The notes beneath the pieces were generated by a model. The model saw nothing but the letters and a program-made list of their open reading frames with translations. It made no database searches and was not told the DNA's origin. This document shows positions 1 to 9,065 of a stretch of 64,000 nt of DNA, one piece after another. The position numbers were made by a program, and so were the translations under genes. Each line of letters opens with the position of its first letter. Position 1 is the first letter of the stretch. The stretch comes from Ruegeria_C sp041537905 (lineage in GTDB: Bacteria > Pseudomonadota > Alphaproteobacteria > Rhodobacterales > Rhodobacteraceae). The DNA lies in assembly GCF_041537905.1 (NCBI RefSeq), contig NZ_JBGRUO010000021.1, positions 43,655 through 107,654 on the forward strand, written 5' to 3'.

Positions 1-1313
1 TGATGGCGTCGGATCAGCGCGGCGCGATGATCCACGCGTTTTTTGCCGAGCGGCAGGTTGGAAAGCTGGACGAGATCAAGGGCGTCGCCCCGCGCGACGT
101 CCAGACTCTGGGCGTCGTCGGCGGCGGCACCATGGGCGCGGGCATCGCCACGAACGCCTTGCTTGCCGGCCTCAAGGTAACACTGGTCGAGCGTCATTCA
201 GAGGCCGCAGATCGGGCACATGCGGCGGTCTCCGGCCTGCTGAAAGGCGCAGTGAAGCGGGGTAAGCTGGCCGAGGTAAAATATGGCGAAATCATGTCTG
301 ATTGCTTTAAAACCACAACAGATTACCAGGAATTTGCTCAATCCGACATCGTGATTGAAGCGGTTTTTGAAAGCCTCGATGTGAAAAAAGAGGTGTTCGA
401 AAAGCTGGATGCAGTCTGCAAACCCGGCGCAATCCTGGCCAGCAACACCTCATATCTGGATGTGGACGCCATCGCCGCGATGACCGCACGCCCCGAAGAT
501 GTGATCGGTCTGCATTTCTTCTCGCCTGCCCATGTCATGAAGCTGCTGGAGATCGTGGTCGCGGACCGGACCGCCCCGGAAGTCACCGCAACCGGCTTTG
601 CGCTGGCAAAGACCCTTGGCAAGGTCGCGGTCCGTGCGGGCGTCTGTGACGGATTCATCGGCAACCGCATCTTGTCGCATTATCGCAAGTCGCTGGACGG
701 CACGGTGATCGCCGGGGCCAGCCCGTTCGACGTCGATCGTGCACTGGTCCGGTTTGGCCTCGCCATGGGGCCATACGCGGTCAGCGATCTGGCCGGGCTG
801 GATATCGGCTGGGCCACCCGCAAGCGCCTGGCCCCCACCCGCGACCCGCGCGAGGCTTATGCCGAGTTCGCAGACCGTCTGTGTGAGATGGGCCGCTTTG
901 GCCGCAAGACCGGCAGGGGCTATTACCTTTACGGCGATGGCCGCCCCACACCCGATCCCGAGGTTGACGCGATCATTGCACAGGAACGCGCGGCCAAAGG
1001 CATCGAAGCCCGTGCGCTTTCCGATCAAGAGATCATCGACCGCTACATGGCAGCCATGGTGAACGAGGCCGCACGGGTGGTCGACGAAGGCATCGCGCGC
1101 CGCCCGCTCGACGTCGATGTCACCTTGCTCAACGGCTACGGGTTTCCGCGTTGGCGCGGAGGTCCGATGTATTATGCCGATACGGTCGGACTGGATAAGA
1201 TCCTGCGCGACATCACCATATTTGCCGCCGAGGATGACTTCCTCTGGCAGCCCGCACCGCTGCTGCAGCGGTTGGTGGATGAGGGCAAGACTTTCGCCAG
1301 CCTGAACACATAA
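1..1313 (+). CDS. 3-hydroxyacyl-CoA dehydrogenase / enoyl-CoA hydratase (C-terminal part, truncated by window edge)
   Basis: This is the C-terminal part of a bifunctional FadB/FadJ-type beta-oxidation protein that hydrates 2-enoyl-CoA and oxidises 3-hydroxyacyl-CoA with NAD. The visible part begins in the linker and runs into the Rossmann dehydrogenase domain, with the dinucleotide motif GGGTMGAG near residue 41, the HFFSP motif carrying the catalytic His, and GFIGNR. Two C-terminal 3HCDH domains follow, ending with NGYGFPRWRGGP. The N-terminal crotonase domain, about 290 residues in this family, must lie upstream of base 1; the ATG at position 3 falls inside the linker and is probably not the start. 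The thiolase gene begins 11 bp downstream, so the two are very likely co-transcribed. The identification is firm; the acyl chain handled is unknown. Confidence 0.93.
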   Translation, partial: MASDQRGAMIHAFFAERQVGKLDEIKGVAPRDVQTLGVVGGGTMGAGIATNALLAGLKVTLVERHSEAADRAHAAVSGLLKGAVKRGKLAEVKYGEIMSDCFKTTTDYQEFAQSDIVIEAVFESLDVKKEVFEKLDAVCKPGAILASNTSYLDVDAIAAMTARPEDVIGLHFFSPAHVMKLLEIVVADRTAPEVTATGFALAKTLGKVAVRAGVCDGFIGNRILSHYRKSLDGTVIAGASPFDVDRALVRFGLAMGPYAVSDLAGLDIGWATRKRLAPTRDPREAYAEFADRLCEMGRFGRKTGRGYYLYGDGRPTPDPEVDAIIAQERAAKGIEARALSDQEIIDRYMAAMVNEAARVVDEGIARRPLDVDVTLLNGYGFPRWRGGPMYYADTVGLDKILRDITIFAAEDDFLWQPAPLLQRLVDEGKTFASLNT

Positions 1314-1324
1314 GGATCATTGCG

Positions 1325-2503
1325 ATGAAACAAGCTGTAATTGCCTCGACCGCGCGCACCGGGTTGGCCAAATCCTACCGCGGGGCGTTCAACGAAACCC
1401 ATGGGGCGAGGATGGCGGGCCATGCCATCGAACATGCGGTCAGTCGCGCCGGTATCGATCCTGCATTGCTGGAAGACGCCTTTGTCGGCTGTGGCTATCC
1501 CGAAGGGCTGACCGGCGGCAATATCGCCCGGCAATCGGTGATCCGAGCCGGGCTGCCGGTCACCGTGGCCGCTGCGACGGTGAACCGGTTCTGCTCATCC
1601 GGGCTGCAGGCCGTCGCCATGGCGGCCCATGCGATCACGATGGAAAAGGCCCCCGCGGCCCTTGCCGGTGGGGTCGAGAACATCAGCCAGATGCCGCCCT
1701 CGCGCCCGCCGCAGGCGCAGGAGCCATGGATCAGCGAGCACAAGCCCGACCTCTACCTGTCCATGATCGAAACCGCCGATATCGTCGCCAAGCGATATGA
1801 CATCAGCCGCGAGGCGCAGGATGAGTTGGCGCTGCAAAGCCAGCAGCGCACCGCCGCCGCTCAGGCCGCCGGGAAACTGGATGACGAGATCGTGCCGATC
1901 ACGGTAACGCAGGCCTTCAAGGATCGCGACACCGGTGAGGTCACCCGCAAGGAGGTCACCTTTGCCATGGATGACTGCAACCGCCCCAACACCACGCTGG
2001 AGGGGCTGGCAGGCCTCGCACCGGTGCGCGGCGAGGGGCAGTTCATCACCGCAGGCAATGCCTCGCAGCTTTCCGACGGGGCGGCGGCGCTGGTTCTGAT
2101 GGATGAGGACGTGGCCGCGCGCGAGGGCGTCACGCCGCTCGGGGCGTTCAAAGGCTTTGCGGTGGCCGGGTGCGAGCCTGATGAAATGGGCATCGGGCCG
2201 GTCTTTGCCGTGCCGCGCCTGTTGGAACGTCACGGGTTGAGCGTGCAGGATATCGACCTGTGGGAGCTGAACGAGGCCTTCGCCAGCCAAGCGCTTTATT
2301 GCCGCGACCGCCTAGGGATCGATCCTGCGATCTGCAACGTCAATGGCGGTTCGATCTCGATCGGGCATCCGTTTGGCATGACCGGCGCGCGCATGACCGG
2401 GCATCTGATGCTCGAAGGCAAGCGCCGGGGCGCGAAGCTGGGCGTGGTGACCATGTGCATAGGTGGCGGTCAGGGCGCTGCCGGTCTGTTCGAGATCTTC
2501 TGA
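1325..2503 (+). CDS. Acetyl-CoA acyltransferase (thiolase)
   Basis: This thiolase cleaves 3-ketoacyl-CoA with CoA to give acetyl-CoA and a shortened acyl-CoA. The 392-residue length is typical. The acyl-binding Cys is C90 in NRFCSSG, the base H348 lies in SIGHPFG, and C378 lies in CIGGGQG near the C-terminus. The ATG at 1325 follows an AAGGATCATTGCG leader and lies 11 bp after the dehydrogenase. Its stop overlaps the start of the next gene (TGATG). It is the last step of the beta-oxidation cycle encoded by this operon; biosynthetic acetoacetyl-CoA thiolase is less likely given the neighbours. Confidence 0.94.
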   Translation: MKQAVIASTARTGLAKSYRGAFNETHGARMAGHAIEHAVSRAGIDPALLEDAFVGCGYPEGLTGGNIARQSVIRAGLPVTVAAATVNRFCSSGLQAVAMAAHAITMEKAPAALAGGVENISQMPPSRPPQAQEPWISEHKPDLYLSMIETADIVAKRYDISREAQDELALQSQQRTAAAQAAGKLDDEIVPITVTQAFKDRDTGEVTRKEVTFAMDDCNRPNTTLEGLAGLAPVRGEGQFITAGNASQLSDGAAALVLMDEDVAAREGVTPLGAFKGFAVAGCEPDEMGIGPVFAVPRLLERHGLSVQDIDLWELNEAFASQALYCRDRLGIDPAICNVNGGSISIGHPFGMTGARMTGHLMLEGKRRGAKLGVVTMCIGGGQGAAGLFEIF

Positions 2504-3699
2504 TGGACCTCGCCTACACACCCGAGCAAGAGGCGTTTCGCGCTGAGCTACGCGGGTTTCTCGTCGAAAACCTCTCTGGGCAGGTCCGGGAAAAGGTACG
2601 GCTGGGCAAGCGCCTGACCAAGGCTGAGATGCAGGACTGGCACGCGACGCTGAACGCGCGCGGCTGGCTGGCGATGAATTGGCCGCGCGAATATGGCGGC
2701 GCAGAATGGGACGCGGTGCAGCGCCAGATCTTCGAGGAAGAAGCCTGCCGCGCCCACGCGCCGCGCATCGTGCCTTTTGGGTTGAAGATGCTCGCGCCGG
2801 TGCTGTTCGAATTTGGCAGCGAGGAACAGCGACAACGCTTTTTGCCGCCGATCCTGAGCGGCGAACACTGGTGGTGTCAGGGCTATTCCGAGCCCGGCGC
2901 AGGATCCGATCTGGCTTCGCTGAGGACCCGCGCGGTGCGCGAGGGCAACCATTACGTGGTCAACGGGCAAAAAACATGGACCACGCTGGGCCAGTACGCC
3001 AACTGGATCTTCTGTCTGGTGCGCACCGACCCCGATGCCAAGAAACAGGAGGGGATTTCCTTCCTGCTGATCGACATGGATACCCCCGGCGTCACAGTTC
3101 GCCCCATCGTACTGATCGATGGCGCGGCGGAAGTGAACGAGGTGTTTTTCGACAATGTCCGTGTGCCTGTGGAAAACCTTGTCGGCGAGGAAAACAGGGG
3201 TTGGACCTATGCGAAATACCTGCTGACCCATGAACGCACCAACATCGCGGGCGTGGGGTTTTCCGATGCCGCGCTTGCAACGCTGAAACATGTGGCGGCA
3301 CATACGATGGCAGGAGGCAGGCCGCTGCACCAGAACCCGCATTTCGCGGCCCGCATGGCGCAGGTCGAGATCGATCTGATGGCGATGCGGACCACCAATC
3401 TACGGATGCTGAGCGCGGCGGCTAAGGGACAGGCACCGGGGGTCGAAAGCTCAATGCTGAAGGTCAAGGGCACCTTGCTACGCCAGGAGTTGAGCGCGCT
3501 TCTGCGCCGCGCGGTGGGGCCGGACGCGATGCCCTACCTGCCGGATTTTCTGGATGGCGGCGACAATGCCGACCCGCTCGGCCCCGAACATGCGCCTGCT
3601 GCCGCGCCGGAGTATTTCAACATGCGCAAATTGTCGATTTTCGGCGGCTCGAACGAGGTCCAGCGCACGATCATCGCCAAATCGGCGCTCGGGCTCTGA
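2503..3699 (+). CDS. Acyl-CoA dehydrogenase (first of a pair)
   Basis: This 398-residue FAD enzyme belongs to the acyl-CoA dehydrogenase family, which introduces the 2,3-double bond and passes electrons to ETF. I chose the ATG at 2503 because it overlaps the thiolase stop by one base and begins MDLAYTPEQEAF, the usual family start. Visible features are the N-terminal helical domain, the FAD-binding stretch QGYSEPGAGSDLA near residue 125, and the C-terminal IFGGSNEVQR signature. In medium-chain enzymes the equivalent of this signature carries the catalytic Glu (EGT); here the residue is Gly. A second dehydrogenase gene follows 12 bp later, and such adjacent pairs often form heteromeric enzymes for bulky or branched acyl-CoAs. 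That assembly is inference. Confidence 0.9.
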   Translation: MDLAYTPEQEAFRAELRGFLVENLSGQVREKVRLGKRLTKAEMQDWHATLNARGWLAMNWPREYGGAEWDAVQRQIFEEEACRAHAPRIVPFGLKMLAPVLFEFGSEEQRQRFLPPILSGEHWWCQGYSEPGAGSDLASLRTRAVREGNHYVVNGQKTWTTLGQYANWIFCLVRTDPDAKKQEGISFLLIDMDTPGVTVRPIVLIDGAAEVNEVFFDNVRVPVENLVGEENRGWTYAKYLLTHERTNIAGVGFSDAALATLKHVAAHTMAGGRPLHQNPHFAARMAQVEIDLMAMRTTNLRMLSAAAKGQAPGVESSMLKVKGTLLRQELSALLRRAVGPDAMPYLPDFLDGGDNADPLGPEHAPAAAPEYFNMRKLSIFGGSNEVQRTIIAKSALGL

Positions 3700-3711
3700 C
3701 GGGGTAGGCAG

Positions 3712-4878
3712 ATGGATTTCGGGTTGAGTGAAGACCAAACGATGCTGCGGGACATGCTGCGGCGGTTCCTGAAGGATCGCTACAGCCACGAGGCGCGGCG
3801 CGCGGTATTGGCCTCCGGTCAGGCCTTTGACGCCGCGATGTTCGCGGAGCTGGCCGAGTTGGGTATTCTCGGCGCGGTCTTCGCGCCAGAGCATGGCGGC
3901 TATGGCGGGGCCGGCACCGATCTGATGGTCGTGTTCGAGGAACTGGGCCGCGCTGGCGTGATCGAACCGGTTCTGGGATCAGCCGTGCTGGCAGGCGGGC
4001 TGCTGACTGCTCTGGATGCGGAGGGGCAGAGCGAGGTGATACAACAGGTCATTGCCGGGCAAACCATCCTCACACTGGCCCATGCCGAGCCGGAATCACG
4101 TTACGATCTGAACCATGTAACCACACACGCAAGCACGTCAGGCGGTACCATCGTGCTGAACGGCACCAAGGCCCATGTTCAGGGCGGCGCGCAGGCCGAG
4201 ATCTTGCTGGTATCTGCCCGCGAAGAGGGCGAGCCGTCCGACGAGCATGGTATTTCGCTATTTCTAATCCCCTCCACGACAGCGGGCGTGCACTGCCATA
4301 GTCACGTCAATGTCGACGGCACATCCTCGGCCCGCATCACTCTGGAGGCTGTTGCAGTCGATCAGAGCCAGCGGCTGGGACCTCCGGGTCAGACCTACGC
4401 AGCGATGGAGGCGGCTCATGCCCGCGCGACGCTTGCACTCTGCGCCGAAGCGCTGGGGGCGATGGAGGCAGCCAAAGCCCTGACGGTGGAGTATCTGAAA
4501 GAGCGCAAGCAGTTCGGCGTGCCGATCGGTAGTTTTCAGGCGCTACAGCACCGGCTGGCCGATATGCTGATCGAGATGGAGCAGGCCCGCTCGGCAGTGA
4601 TCAACTTGGCCAGTCATCTGGAGGCCGACCGCCTCACCCGCGAGCGCCATGTGAGCGCGACCAAGAACCTGATCGGGCGGGTCGGCGCGCTGGTGGCCGA
4701 GGAATGCATCCAGATGCATGGCGGGATCGGCATGACCGACGAATACGCCCTGTCCCATCACGCCCGCCGACTGGTGATGATCGATCATATCTTTGGGGAT
4801 GTGGATCACCATCTGGACCGTTTCATCCTGCTCAGCAGCGGGCCTGAGACAACCGGGAACTCTGCCGATGCCGGATAG
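3712..4878 (+). CDS. Acyl-CoA dehydrogenase (second of a pair)
   Basis: This is a 388-residue acyl-CoA dehydrogenase family protein, more divergent than its upstream neighbour. It begins MDFGLSEDQTMLRDML, typical of the family, and ends with IQMHGGIGMTDEYALSHHARR, the usual helical C-terminal motif. The FAD-loop region around residues 120-165 is degenerate and no Glu equivalent to the medium-chain base is obvious. The loss of canonical residues in one member of an adjacent pair fits a mixed complex in which the subunits share active sites. Its 3' end overlaps the IclR regulator gene by 11 bp, so regulator and enzymes are one transcription unit. Confidence 0.88.
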   Translation: MDFGLSEDQTMLRDMLRRFLKDRYSHEARRAVLASGQAFDAAMFAELAELGILGAVFAPEHGGYGGAGTDLMVVFEELGRAGVIEPVLGSAVLAGGLLTALDAEGQSEVIQQVIAGQTILTLAHAEPESRYDLNHVTTHASTSGGTIVLNGTKAHVQGGAQAEILLVSAREEGEPSDEHGISLFLIPSTTAGVHCHSHVNVDGTSSARITLEAVAVDQSQRLGPPGQTYAAMEAAHARATLALCAEALGAMEAAKALTVEYLKERKQFGVPIGSFQALQHRLADMLIEMEQARSAVINLASHLEADRLTRERHVSATKNLIGRVGALVAEECIQMHGGIGMTDEYALSHHARRLVMIDHIFGDVDHHLDRFILLSSGPETTGNSADAG

Positions 4879-5656
4879 TGACAAACGCTATGCCAACACG
4901 CTGGCCCGTGGCCTGAGCATCTTGCGGGCGTTCCGGCCCACCGACAATGGGTTGGGCAATCTGGACCTGTCCGAGCGTACCGGCATCCCCCGCTCCACCG
5001 TGTCGCGGCTGACCTTCACGCTCTGCGCTCTGGGGTATCTGACCCATGGTCGCCACCATGACAAATACCGGCTTGGCCCGGCAGCACTGGCGCTTGGGAA
5101 TATCGCGGCGGCCTCCTTTTCGTTTGTCGAGATCGCCACGCCGATCATGCAGCGCCTGGCGGATGAGACCGCCACGCTGATCGGGGTGGCGATTCAGGAT
5201 GATGGCAAGATGCTGATGGTCAAGACCTGGCGGCCAGCGGGGTCGCCCTCGATCTGGCTGGATGTTGGGTATCGCATGCCGATGCTGTCCTCTTCCTCGG
5301 GGGCGGCCTATATCGGGGCGCTGACCGATGAAGAGACGCGCAAGCTCGCCGCACTCTTGCCTGATGAGCAGGGGGAAGCGCTGGCAAAGCTGACCGAACA
5401 GGCGCGCGATCAGATGCTGGCCCATGGCTATGCCTTTGTCAGCGGTCCCGAGCGCTTCGCGCGCTCCATAAACGCGCTGGCGACACCCTATCGTCCCTCG
5501 GAATTTGGCGCGCCTGTGTCGTTCTTTAGCGGTGCGACATCGGACGCGCTGAGCGACGAGAGAATTCACGACAGTGTCGGCCCGGCACTGGCGCGCGCCG
5601 TTGACGAGTTGCGGCGCGCCACTGGTCAGAGTTTTCCCGCCATCGCTCCTATCTGA
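4868..5656 (+). CDS. IclR family transcriptional regulator
   Basis: This is a 262-residue IclR-type regulator. The N-terminal winged helix-turn-helix is visible at residues 33-60 (LSERTGIPRSTVSRL), and the C-terminal effector domain spans roughly 75-255. I chose the ATG at 4868 (MPDSDKRYANTL) rather than an upstream in-frame ATG at 4793, because the upstream extension is a shadow of the preceding dehydrogenase. Its position at the end of the beta-oxidation operon, overlapping the last enzyme gene, suggests it controls that operon in response to a pathway metabolite. No operator is visible because the operon start is outside the window. Confidence 0.92.
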   Translation: MPDSDKRYANTLARGLSILRAFRPTDNGLGNLDLSERTGIPRSTVSRLTFTLCALGYLTHGRHHDKYRLGPAALALGNIAAASFSFVEIATPIMQRLADETATLIGVAIQDDGKMLMVKTWRPAGSPSIWLDVGYRMPMLSSSSGAAYIGALTDEETRKLAALLPDEQGEALAKLTEQARDQMLAHGYAFVSGPERFARSINALATPYRPSEFGAPVSFFSGATSDALSDERIHDSVGPALARAVDELRRATGQSFPAIAPI

Positions 5657-5678
5657 ATGGCTGACTTGCCAACCGACC

Positions 5679-6485
5679 TCAGGCATTGACTGTCTGCGCG
5701 GGCGACGCCTGCGTAGAGACGGCATAAGGCCGAAGGAAAACAGGCCGGTCGGGGTCGGACATCTCGGGCTGATATACATATCCACCGGTGTCGAACTCCA
5801 GCAAACCCGCCGGATCAGTCAGACGATTGCGGATGATGTAGCGCGCCATCGCCCCGCGCGCTTTCTTGGCAAAGAAGCTGACGATCTTGGGGCTGCCGGC
5901 CTTGTCTTCCATAAAGACAGGCGTGATCACCCGCAGCTTGAGCGCGGCGGGCGCGACGGCCCCGAAATATTCCTGGCTGGCGCAGTTGATCAGCGTGTCG
6001 CTCCCGATTTCAGCTGCCTGTGCATTAAGCGCTTTGCTCAACTGATCACGCCAGTAGTCATAAAGCGACTTGCCGCGCCGTGTCTTCAGCCTGCTGCCCA
6101 TTTCCAGCCGGTAGGGTTGGATCGCATCCAGGGGCCGCAACACGCCATAAAGCCCCGACAGGATACGCAGGTGATCCTGCGCCCAGCGCATCTCATCACT
6201 GTCGAGCGAGGCGGCTTCAAGCCCCTGATAGGTGTCCCCGGCAAAGGCCAGCGCCGCCGGTCGCACCGCATCTGCAGCCGGGTCTTCGGCAAAAGACCGG
6301 AATCGGTCGCGGTTCAGACGCGCTAGATCATCGCTCAACCCCATCAACTTGCGCAGATCGCCCAGCGTCAGGTTGCGCGCCGTGCGCGCCAGCCGGATGG
6401 CATCGTCCTGAAAATCGGGCTGCGTCGGCGCGACGTCGCGCTCTGCCCAGTCCAGCCGCTTGGCCGGAGAAATCACTACAAGCAT
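5679..6485 (-). CDS. yaaA: Peroxide stress protein YaaA (DUF328)
   Basis: This 268-residue protein matches the YaaA family throughout. It starts MLVVISPAKRLDW, the family's diagnostic N-terminus, and continues with the conserved FRSFAEDP and GLYGVLRPLD stretches. In E. coli YaaA limits intracellular iron and DNA damage during hydrogen peroxide stress. I chose the ATG at 6485, preceded by GGAAGGGGTGGAT, over a GTG two codons earlier. It lies just downstream of recQ on the same strand, 30 bp apart, so the two may share a transcript. It converges on the IclR gene. Confidence 0.9.
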   Translation of the reverse strand: MLVVISPAKRLDWAERDVAPTQPDFQDDAIRLARTARNLTLGDLRKLMGLSDDLARLNRDRFRSFAEDPAADAVRPAALAFAGDTYQGLEAASLDSDEMRWAQDHLRILSGLYGVLRPLDAIQPYRLEMGSRLKTRRGKSLYDYWRDQLSKALNAQAAEIGSDTLINCASQEYFGAVAPAALKLRVITPVFMEDKAGSPKIVSFFAKKARGAMARYIIRNRLTDPAGLLEFDTGGYVYQPEMSDPDRPVFLRPYAVSTQASPAQTVNA

Positions 6486-6515
6486 ATCCACCCCTTCCCG
6501 TGTCTAAGTGCGGAC

Positions 6516-8555
6516 CTAGCCCGCCGCGCGCAGCACGTCCAGAAACGCCGGACCAAAACGTTTCGCCCGGCTTTCGCCCAGCACCCGCTGCAACCCGGTC
6601 TGATCATCTGCCTGAAGCTGCGCCACCTTGGCCAGTTGCGCCGCCGAACAGCTGAGCGGTTTTTGGGTGCCGTCAGCCCCCCGTGCGAGTTCAGTCTGCA
6701 CTTCAAGCAACTGATCGAACAGTGCCGCCTTGCCCGCGCCCGCGAGTTTGCGCTGCTGGGGGTGATGGCTCTCTTCCGCGCCAGTGATCACTTGCAGGAA
6801 CATCGCGCCGTAGCGGTCCAGTTTCTTCGCCCCGACCCCGCTGACCCGCGCCATGTCGTCAAGCGTCGCGGGGCGTCTTTCGGCCATCTCGATCAGGGTA
6901 CGGTCAGGGAAGATCACGTAAGCGGGCACCTTGGCGGCCTCGGCCAGCGCGCGGCGCTTGGCCTTGAGGGCCGAGAGCAGCGGTGCATCCTCGTCCGAGA
7001 CCATTGCCTTGACCGCCGGACGCCGCCCCGCCGCCTTGATCGTGTCCTGGCGCAGACGGATGCTGGCCTGGCCTTTCAGGATCGGCAGCGCCGCCTCGGT
7101 CATGCGCAGGGCGCCGTGACGCTCGGGATCGGGGCGGATCAGGTCATGGCCCATCATTTGCCGAAAGATCGCCTGCCATTGCTGTTTGCTATGGGCCCGC
7201 CCGACGCCGAACGTCTGTAACTGATCATGGCGCCGGTCGCGCACGCGGTCGGTTTCGTTGCCCACCAATATGTCGATCAGGTGTCCCGCGCCAAACCATT
7301 CCTCGGTGCGCAGGATCGCCGATAGGGCCATGCGCACCGGTTGAGTGCCATCCATCACCTTGGCGGGCTGGGCGCAGAGATCGCATTTATCGCAGCTTTC
7401 GGCCTCTTCCCCGAAATAGCCCAGCAGGGTCTTGCGGCGACACTCCAGCGCCTCGGCCAGACCCAGCAGCGCATTCAGGCGACCATGATCGGCGATGCGC
7501 CGTTCCGGCGGGGCCAGCCCCTCGTCGATCTGCGCGCGCCGCAAACGGATGTCGTCCGGCCCGAACAGGGTCAGCGTTTCGGCCGGAGCACCGTCGCGCC
7601 CGGCGCGACCGATTTCCTGATAATAGGCCTCGATGGATTTGGGCAGGTCGGCATGGGCGACCCAGCGGATGTCGGGCTTGTCGATGCCCATCCCGAAGGC
7701 CACCGTCGCCACCACGATCAAGCCATCCTCGCGGGCAAAGCGGATTTCCACCTGCCGCCGATCCTCGGCCTCCATCCCGCCGTGATAATGGCAGGCCTTG
7801 TGACCCTGCTCGCGTAACGCAGCAGCTAGCGCCTCGGTCTTGTTGCGGGTGCCGCAATAAACAATGCCCGACTGCCCGCGCCGCGCATCCGCGAAATCCA
7901 AGATCTGACGGCGCGGGCCGTCCTTGGCGGCAAAGGCCAGATGCAGGTTGGGGCGGTCAAACCCGTGCAAGAAGATGCGTGGCGGCTGATCTTCGAACAG
8001 CTTGGTGACGATCTCATCACGCGTTTCGGCGTCCGCCGTGGCGGTGAAGGCAGCCAGCGGCACGCCCAGCGCACGGCGCAACTCGCCGATACGCAGATAG
8101 TCGGGGCGGAAATCATGGCCCCACTGGCTGACGCAATGGGCCTCATCCACCGCGATCAGGCTGACGCCGATCCGGCGCAGCATCCCCATGGCCGAACCCG
8201 CCGCCAGACGTTCCGGTGCGATGTAAAGCAGCTTGAGCGCGCCAGCCTCAAGCGCGGCATAGACCTCATCATTTTCTTCGGGCGTGTTGCCCGAGGTCAG
8301 CGCACCTGCGGAGACGCCCGCCTCTTGCAGCGCGCGGACCTGATCGCGCATCAACGCGATCAGCGGCGAGATCACCACCGTGACCCCCTCGCGCAGCAGC
8401 GCGGGCAGTTGAAAACACAGCGACTTGCCCCCACCCGTAGGCATGATGGCCAGCACATTTTCACCAGAACTCACCGCATCGACGATCTCTTCCTGCCCGG
8501 GGCGAAAGGCGTCGAATCCAAAGACGTCCCGCAAAAGCGGCGCTGCGTCCAGCAT
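6516..8555 (-). CDS. recQ: ATP-dependent DNA helicase RecQ
   Basis: RecQ unwinds DNA 3' to 5' in recombinational repair. This 679-residue protein shows the full bacterial architecture: Walker A MPTGGGKS with K44, DEAH box in AVDEAHCVSQWGHDF near residue 138, the motif VI region QEIGRAGRDG, then a zinc-binding RQC domain with Cys in CRRKTLLGYF and ESCDKCDLC, and a C-terminal HRDC-like region from about 510 onward. The start ATG at 8555 gives MLDAAPLLRDVFGF, the usual RecQ beginning. No LexA box of the GTTC-N7-GTTC type is seen in the short upstream gap, so it is not obviously SOS-controlled. Confidence 0.96.
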   Translation of the reverse strand: MLDAAPLLRDVFGFDAFRPGQEEIVDAVSSGENVLAIMPTGGGKSLCFQLPALLREGVTVVISPLIALMRDQVRALQEAGVSAGALTSGNTPEENDEVYAALEAGALKLLYIAPERLAAGSAMGMLRRIGVSLIAVDEAHCVSQWGHDFRPDYLRIGELRRALGVPLAAFTATADAETRDEIVTKLFEDQPPRIFLHGFDRPNLHLAFAAKDGPRRQILDFADARRGQSGIVYCGTRNKTEALAAALREQGHKACHYHGGMEAEDRRQVEIRFAREDGLIVVATVAFGMGIDKPDIRWVAHADLPKSIEAYYQEIGRAGRDGAPAETLTLFGPDDIRLRRAQIDEGLAPPERRIADHGRLNALLGLAEALECRRKTLLGYFGEEAESCDKCDLCAQPAKVMDGTQPVRMALSAILRTEEWFGAGHLIDILVGNETDRVRDRRHDQLQTFGVGRAHSKQQWQAIFRQMMGHDLIRPDPERHGALRMTEAALPILKGQASIRLRQDTIKAAGRRPAVKAMVSDEDAPLLSALKAKRRALAEAAKVPAYVIFPDRTLIEMAERRPATLDDMARVSGVGAKKLDRYGAMFLQVITGAEESHHPQQRKLAGAGKAALFDQLLEVQTELARGADGTQKPLSCSAAQLAKVAQLQADDQTGLQRVLGESRAKRFGPAFLDVLRAAG

Positions 8556-8644
8556 GGGCAGGTGATCCTGTTCTCAGTGTTGTCTGTCTGCTCTTACCAA
8601 GCAGTGTTCCACACTAAGAATCGGTGAACAAGAGGGCGTGACGC

Positions 8645-8932
8645 CTACATGAAGCCAAACAGCGTCGGCAGGATGTAGTTCTGCAGCGAGAGCACGATGA
8701 TGAAGGCCACCAACGGCGCAAGGTCCAACCCGCCGGTATCGGGCAGGATGTTGCGGATCGGGCGATAGATCGGCTCCAGCAGCCGATTCAGCCCGTACCA
8801 GATCTGCCCGACAAGCTGCTGATGCACGTTGAGAACGTTGAAATTGATGAGCCAGCTCATGATCACATGCACGATGATGAAGAAATAAACCACGCTGAGG
8901 ATCAGCTGCAGCGGTCCGTAGATTGCCATCAT
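8645..8932 (-). CDS. YggT family membrane protein
   Basis: This 95-residue protein has two hydrophobic segments, at about residues 5-27 and 67-90, joined by a loop containing the family motif LNRLLEPIYRPIRNILP. YggT proteins are inner-membrane proteins with a role in ion homeostasis or cell-envelope organisation in other bacteria; the exact function is unsettled. A GGAG box lies 10 nt upstream of the ATG at 8932. It is encoded upstream of recQ on the same strand with an 89 bp gap, and divergently from the thioesterase gene. Confidence 0.88.
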   Translation of the reverse strand: MMAIYGPLQLILSVVYFFIIVHVIMSWLINFNVLNVHQQLVGQIWYGLNRLLEPIYRPIRNILPDTGGLDLAPLVAFIIVLSLQNYILPTLFGFM

Positions 8933-9065
8933 CGTCAGAATTCTCCTTCATGATCTGCCCGACAGGTAATCGCTGGCATGCAAAAGCGCAAGGATGCCGC
9001 ACCGTCGTGATTGACGTCTGCGTCACTTTTCGCATGTGTATCGGCAAACCGCTTTGGAGAGCCCG

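Noticed and set aside
8556..8644. Possible LexA box upstream of recQ (GTTC-N7-TGTC)
   Set aside because: The second half-site does not match GTTC; too weak to call.
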